Part shown: one piece after another, positions 59,427 to 64,000 of the stretch
Position numbering within the stretch: the first letter of the stretch is position 1
How the letters are laid out: every line of letters starts with the position of its first letter
DNA from: Glacieibacterium sp965200405
GTDB lineage: Bacteria > Pseudomonadota > Alphaproteobacteria > Sphingomonadales > Sphingomonadaceae
Assembly: GCF_965200405.1 (NCBI RefSeq)
Contig: NZ_OZ241356.1
Coordinates: 2,976,001 to 3,040,000, forward strand
Direction: 5' to 3'
Length of the DNA stretch: 64,000 nt
Translations under genes and position numbers: made by a program
Notes under the pieces: model-generated
What the model was told of the DNA's origin: nothing
Database searches by the model: none
The model's input: only the letters and a program-made list of their open reading frames with translations

Positions 59427-59458
59427 CCCCTCCCGGAACGGGAGGGGCTAGGGGTGGG
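59427..59458 (+). repeat. Left copy of GC-rich palindromic repeat bounding DUF559 gene
   Basis: A perfect 9-bp stem CCCCTCCCG/CGGGAGGGG with loop GAA (59427-59447) is followed by CTAGGGGTGGG pointing into the DUF559 gene. It starts 16 nt after the yqeY stop. The same 32-nt unit occurs inverted at 59852-59883 with 30 of 32 identical positions. Confidence 0.9.
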
Positions 59459-59969
59459 TCTTCCACGAGGGAAAGCATTGAAATTCATCCCGCCAGTGCA
59501 GCGCCAACGTGCCGCCGCAATGCGCAGCGCGCCGACTGTCGCCGAGCGCCTGCTGTGGAACCACCTGCGCGGTAGTGGCCTCGACGGGGTGAAGTTCAGC
59601 CGGCAGGTCGCGATCGGGCCGTTCATCGCGGATTTCATGGCGCGCAGCCGGATGCTGGTCGTCGAGCTCGACGGGCAGGAACATGGCGGTGCGCAGGATC
59701 GCTGGCGGCAGGGTTGGATCGAGGCGCGTGGGTATAAGGTGGTTCGCTTCGGCAATGAGGAGGTTTACGGGAACGTCGATGGGGTGTTGTTGACGATCCT
59801 GGAGGCGTTGAAGTCGTGTCCTTCGGGGCCAGGGATGGTGTGCGCTGAAGTCCCACCCCCGGCCCCTCCCGTTCCGGGAGGGGAGCAGCTAGGGGCGCTC
59901 GCGGGCTCGCTCCCACCCCCCGGCCCCCTCCCCAGTGGGGAGGGGGAGCAGGAAGTGGCGGCGCTTTGA
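59454..59969 (+). CDS. DUF559 (Vsr-like endonuclease fold) protein
   Basis: The 171-residue frame has a DUF559 core (about 15-118) with TVAERLLWNHLRG, KFSRQVAIGPFIADF, VVELDGQEH and YKVVRFGNEEV. The spaced D60, E71 and D73 fit a PD-(D/E)XK nuclease core as in Vsr mismatch endonucleases. The start is GTG 59454, inside the left repeat, or TTG 59478. Residues about 130-171 are Pro/Gly-rich and encoded by two right-hand repeat copies, so they are repeat-derived. The stop (TGA 59967-59969) overlaps the dnaG start codon. Activity is unproven. The gene fills the whole interval between yqeY and dnaG. Confidence 0.82.
   Translation: MGLPRGKALKFIPPVQRQRAAAMRSAPTVAERLLWNHLRGSGLDGVKFSRQVAIGPFIADFMARSRMLVVELDGQEHGGAQDRWRQGWIEARGYKVVRFGNEEVYGNVDGVLLTILEALKSCPSGPGMVCAEVPPPAPPVPGGEQLGALAGSLPPPGPLPSGEGEQEVAAL
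59852..59883 (-). repeat. Right copy of palindromic repeat, inverted
   Basis: The stem CCCCTCCCG-TTC-CGGGAGGGG (59863-59883) is preceded by CCCACCCCCGG. Read on the minus strand it matches the left copy at 30 of 32 positions, so the asymmetric GGGTGGG tails of both copies point inward toward the DUF559 core. Confidence 0.9.
59912..59946 (-). repeat. Second right-hand, diverged copy of the repeat
   Basis: CCCACCCCCCGG is followed by a 10-bp perfect stem CCCCCTCCCC-AGT-GGGGAGGGGG (59924-59946), in the same orientation as the 59852 copy and about 60 bp further on. Both copies are translated as Pro/Gly-rich tail of the DUF559 frame. Confidence 0.85.
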
Positions 59970-61831
59970 GCATCCCGGCCGCCTTCCTCGATGAAATCCG
60001 CGCGCGCGTCGGGCTCGCCACCGTCGTCGGGCGGCGCGTCAAGCTGACCCGCGCGGGGCGGGAGATGAAGGGCTGCTGCCCGTTCCACAACGAGAAGACC
60101 CCCAGCTTTTACGTCAACGAGGACAAGGGCTTCTACCACTGCTTCGGCTGCGGCGAGCATGGCAGCGTCATCGACTTCGTCATCAAGCAGGAGGGACTGG
60201 CCTTCCGCGACGCGGTCGAGAGCCTGGCTGCCGAAGCCGGGCTCGACATGCCGCTCGAGTCGCCGGAGGGGCAGCAGCGGGCCAAGGTCGCGGCGGGGCT
60301 GCACGACGTCACCGGGCGGGCGGCGGCGTGGTTCACCGAGCAGCTCGGCAGCGTCGGCGGCGCGGCGGCGCGGGGCTATCTGGAGAAGCGCGGGCTGAGC
60401 GCCGAGACGGTGCGGACGTTCGGGCTGGGGCTGGCGCCGGATGGGCGGAAGCAGCTCAAAGGCGCGCTGAGCGAACTGGGCGAGGACCGGCTGGTCGAGA
60501 CCGGGATGCTGATCGCGCCGGAGGATGGCGGCGACAGCTATGACCGGTTCCGCGGGCGCTTGATGTTCCCGATTCGCGATGCGCGCGGGCGGGTTATCGC
60601 ATTCGGTGGACGTATCCTGGGCGATGGCCAGCCCAAGTATCTGAACTCGCCCGATACGCCGCTCTTCGACAAGGGGCGGACGCTGTACAACCTCGACCGC
60701 GCCGGGCCGGTGGCGCGCAAGTCGGCGCGGCTGCTGGTCGTCGAGGGCTATATGGATGTCATCGCGCTGGCGCAGGCCGGGATCGCCGAGGCGGTGGCGC
60801 CGCTGGGCACGGCGCTGACCGAGCAGCAATTGCAGTTGCTGTGGCGTGTCGTGCCGGAGCCGATCCTGTGCTTCGACGGCGACACCGCGGGGCAGCGTGC
60901 CGGCTTGCGGGCGGCCCTGCGCGCCCTGCCGCTGCTGGAACCGGGGCGGTCGCTGCGGCTGGCGACGCTGCCAGCGGGACAGGACCCCGACGATCTGGTG
61001 CGGACGCAGGGCAAGGCGGCGTTCGAGCAGTTGCTGGCGCAGGCCGAGCCGCTGATCGACCGGCTGTGGCGGGCCGAGACCGAGGGGATCGACACGACCA
61101 CGCCGGAGCGCCGCGCCGGCGTCCGCGGGCGGCTGCGCGAGCATTCGCAGGCGATCGTGAATCCGTCGGTGCGGTCATTGTACGATGCCGAGTTCCGGTC
61201 GCGCTTCGACGCGCTGTATCTGCCGCAGCGCGCCGCCTTCGTGCCCGGCAAGCGCGGCGCGGCCCCTGCCCCGCTGGGTCGCGCCTCGGCGGCGTTGAAG
61301 GCGCTGCACGCCCGGCCCTCGGCGGCGGGCGAACATCTGGCGCTGCTGGTCGGGGTGTTGGAGAACCCGCGGCTGGCCGACAGGTTCGGCGAGAGCCTGG
61401 CACACCTCGAACTTGAGGATGTGCAGCTTAAGCGGCTGTTATTCGCAGTACTCGATGCCGTGAGCCATGATCCGGACCTTGACAAAGCTGCGCTGTCGCA
61501 TGATCTGCATGTTCGCGGACTGGCAGAGATTGCTGATCAGGTCCGCAATTCGAACCTCCTCGGGTTCTCGTTCACGCGCTCCGTGCTTCCGGACCAGGTC
61601 TCCGGCCATGCGGCAGCCATCGAACGCGACTTCGCGGCTGTGGTCGACACCGTGCTCCTCAGGACGCGGATCGAGAGCGAACTGGCGGCAGCGACCGCCC
61701 GGTATGCGCAATCGGAAACGCAAAGCAACTGGGACGCACAACAGCGGTTAAGGGCCGAGAAGGCCTCGATAAACGCCATGTTGATGAGTTTGACTGAGAC
61801 GTTGCGCGGTGCGCAGCTGGAAGAACATTAA
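59966..61831 (+). CDS. dnaG: DNA primase
   Basis: The 621-residue enzyme synthesises RNA primers at the replication fork. The CHC2 zinc ribbon is visible as GCCPFHNEKTPSF followed by FYHCFGCGEHG, and the TOPRIM domain has VVEGYMDVIALAQAG and CFDGDTAGQRA. A helical DnaB-interaction domain ends the protein. The TTG start 59966 fits the family N-terminus (MSIPAAFLDEIRAR). It overlaps the DUF559 stop, so initiation may now depend on translation through the repeat region. It is followed by rpoD. Confidence 0.97.
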   Translation: MSIPAAFLDEIRARVGLATVVGRRVKLTRAGREMKGCCPFHNEKTPSFYVNEDKGFYHCFGCGEHGSVIDFVIKQEGLAFRDAVESLAAEAGLDMPLESPEGQQRAKVAAGLHDVTGRAAAWFTEQLGSVGGAAARGYLEKRGLSAETVRTFGLGLAPDGRKQLKGALSELGEDRLVETGMLIAPEDGGDSYDRFRGRLMFPIRDARGRVIAFGGRILGDGQPKYLNSPDTPLFDKGRTLYNLDRAGPVARKSARLLVVEGYMDVIALAQAGIAEAVAPLGTALTEQQLQLLWRVVPEPILCFDGDTAGQRAGLRAALRALPLLEPGRSLRLATLPAGQDPDDLVRTQGKAAFEQLLAQAEPLIDRLWRAETEGIDTTTPERRAGVRGRLREHSQAIVNPSVRSLYDAEFRSRFDALYLPQRAAFVPGKRGAAPAPLGRASAALKALHARPSAAGEHLALLVGVLENPRLADRFGESLAHLELEDVQLKRLLFAVLDAVSHDPDLDKAALSHDLHVRGLAEIADQVRNSNLLGFSFTRSVLPDQVSGHAAAIERDFAAVVDTVLLRTRIESELAAATARYAQSETQSNWDAQQRLRAEKASINAMLMSLTETLRGAQLEEH

Positions 61832-61864
61832 CGGGTGCTCACACCCGAGCAGGAACGAGACCAG

Positions 61865-63922
<2,058 letters not shown>

Positions 63923-64000
63923 TTCAATCTTTGTTGGCTGAACTTAACAAGAAAATAACGGCACCGTAACGGCTTGACGGGTCCGTCTGATCCAAGATAC

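Noticed and set aside
59765..61144. 459-residue open frame on the minus strand
   Set aside because: Antisense to dnaG and the repeat region; Arg/Pro/Gln-rich with no recognisable domain.
63974..64000. TTGACG with 17-bp spacing to ATAC at the right edge as a promoter
   Set aside because: The -10 element is cut by the window end, so it cannot be evaluated.

Overview
The window is a high-GC chromosomal segment of an alphaproteobacterium, most likely of the order Sphingomonadales. The evidence is gene content and order: two TonB-dependent receptors, an UrcA-family secreted protein, the dusB-ntrB-ntrC-ntrY-ntrX ... hfq-hflX block, a fused IspDF, the eno-ftsB-pdhA-pdhB-E2-lpd block with a lipoyl domain on E1 beta, and carA/carB-greA next to yqeY-dnaG-rpoD. 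Coding density is very high. Many genes overlap by 1-4 bp (ATGA, GTGA, TTGA, TGATG), and no gene-free stretch exceeds about 220 bp. I see no rRNA, CRISPR array, IS element or prophage. One tRNA (Ser, anticodon UGA) is present.

Layout. 1-5.8 kb: an accessory uptake/catabolic region with a cut-off TonB receptor, three proteins built from tandem SnoaL-like domains, an MFS transporter and a secreted SGNH hydrolase. 5.8-6.8 kb: a CorA/ZntB-type transporter. 7.0-13.7 kb: a three-gene transglutaminase / circularly permuted ATP-grasp-alpha-E / transglutaminase-DUF2126 cluster, predicted in the literature to make or modify an unknown peptide; its large gene apparently begins at a CTG codon. 13.8-24.5 kb: tRNA-Ser, then a rightward block for cell wall (mltB-like, rlpA, dacC), DNA replication (tmk, holB), an urcA gene behind a near-perfect sigma-54 promoter, metG, GNAT, tatD, an MBL hydrolase, a PmtA-like methyltransferase and mazG. 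24.5-34.7 kb: the leftward nitrogen-regulation block (dusB, ntrBC, ntrYX, hfq, hflX), interrupted by a divergent HI0933-like flavoprotein. 34.8-43.6 kb: ispDF, cinA, a GNAT, a phosphodiesterase/TonB receptor pair, ratA-like, lipA, carbonic anhydrase and another GNAT. 43.6-50.8 kb: the complete pyruvate dehydrogenase set with ftsB and enolase. 50.9-53.4 kb: a small envelope/stress operon with an EcfG-type general-stress promoter, an orphan mlaC-like gene and a DUF4170 gene. 53.4-63.9 kb: greA, carB, rraB, carA, then yqeY, a DUF559 endonuclease-like gene bounded by inverted GC-rich palindromic repeats, dnaG and rpoD.

How the parts work together. Most of the window is housekeeping: central carbon flow from enolase through the lipoylated PDH complex with LipA nearby, nitrogen and carbamoyl-phosphate metabolism, replication priming and sigma-70. 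The accessory layer is small and sits in identifiable slots: the left-edge SnoaL/MFS/TonB cluster, the peptide-amidoligase-like cluster, the TonB receptor-phosphodiesterase pair and the DUF559-repeat unit inserted between yqeY and dnaG. The best candidates for undescribed biology are the DUF559 unit bounded by inverted repeats, the amidoligase/transglutaminase cluster, and the six-domain SnoaL cluster. Two promoter-level observations (sigma-54 before urcA, EcfG before the YqjD-like/holin-like/DUF3618 operon) are directly testable.
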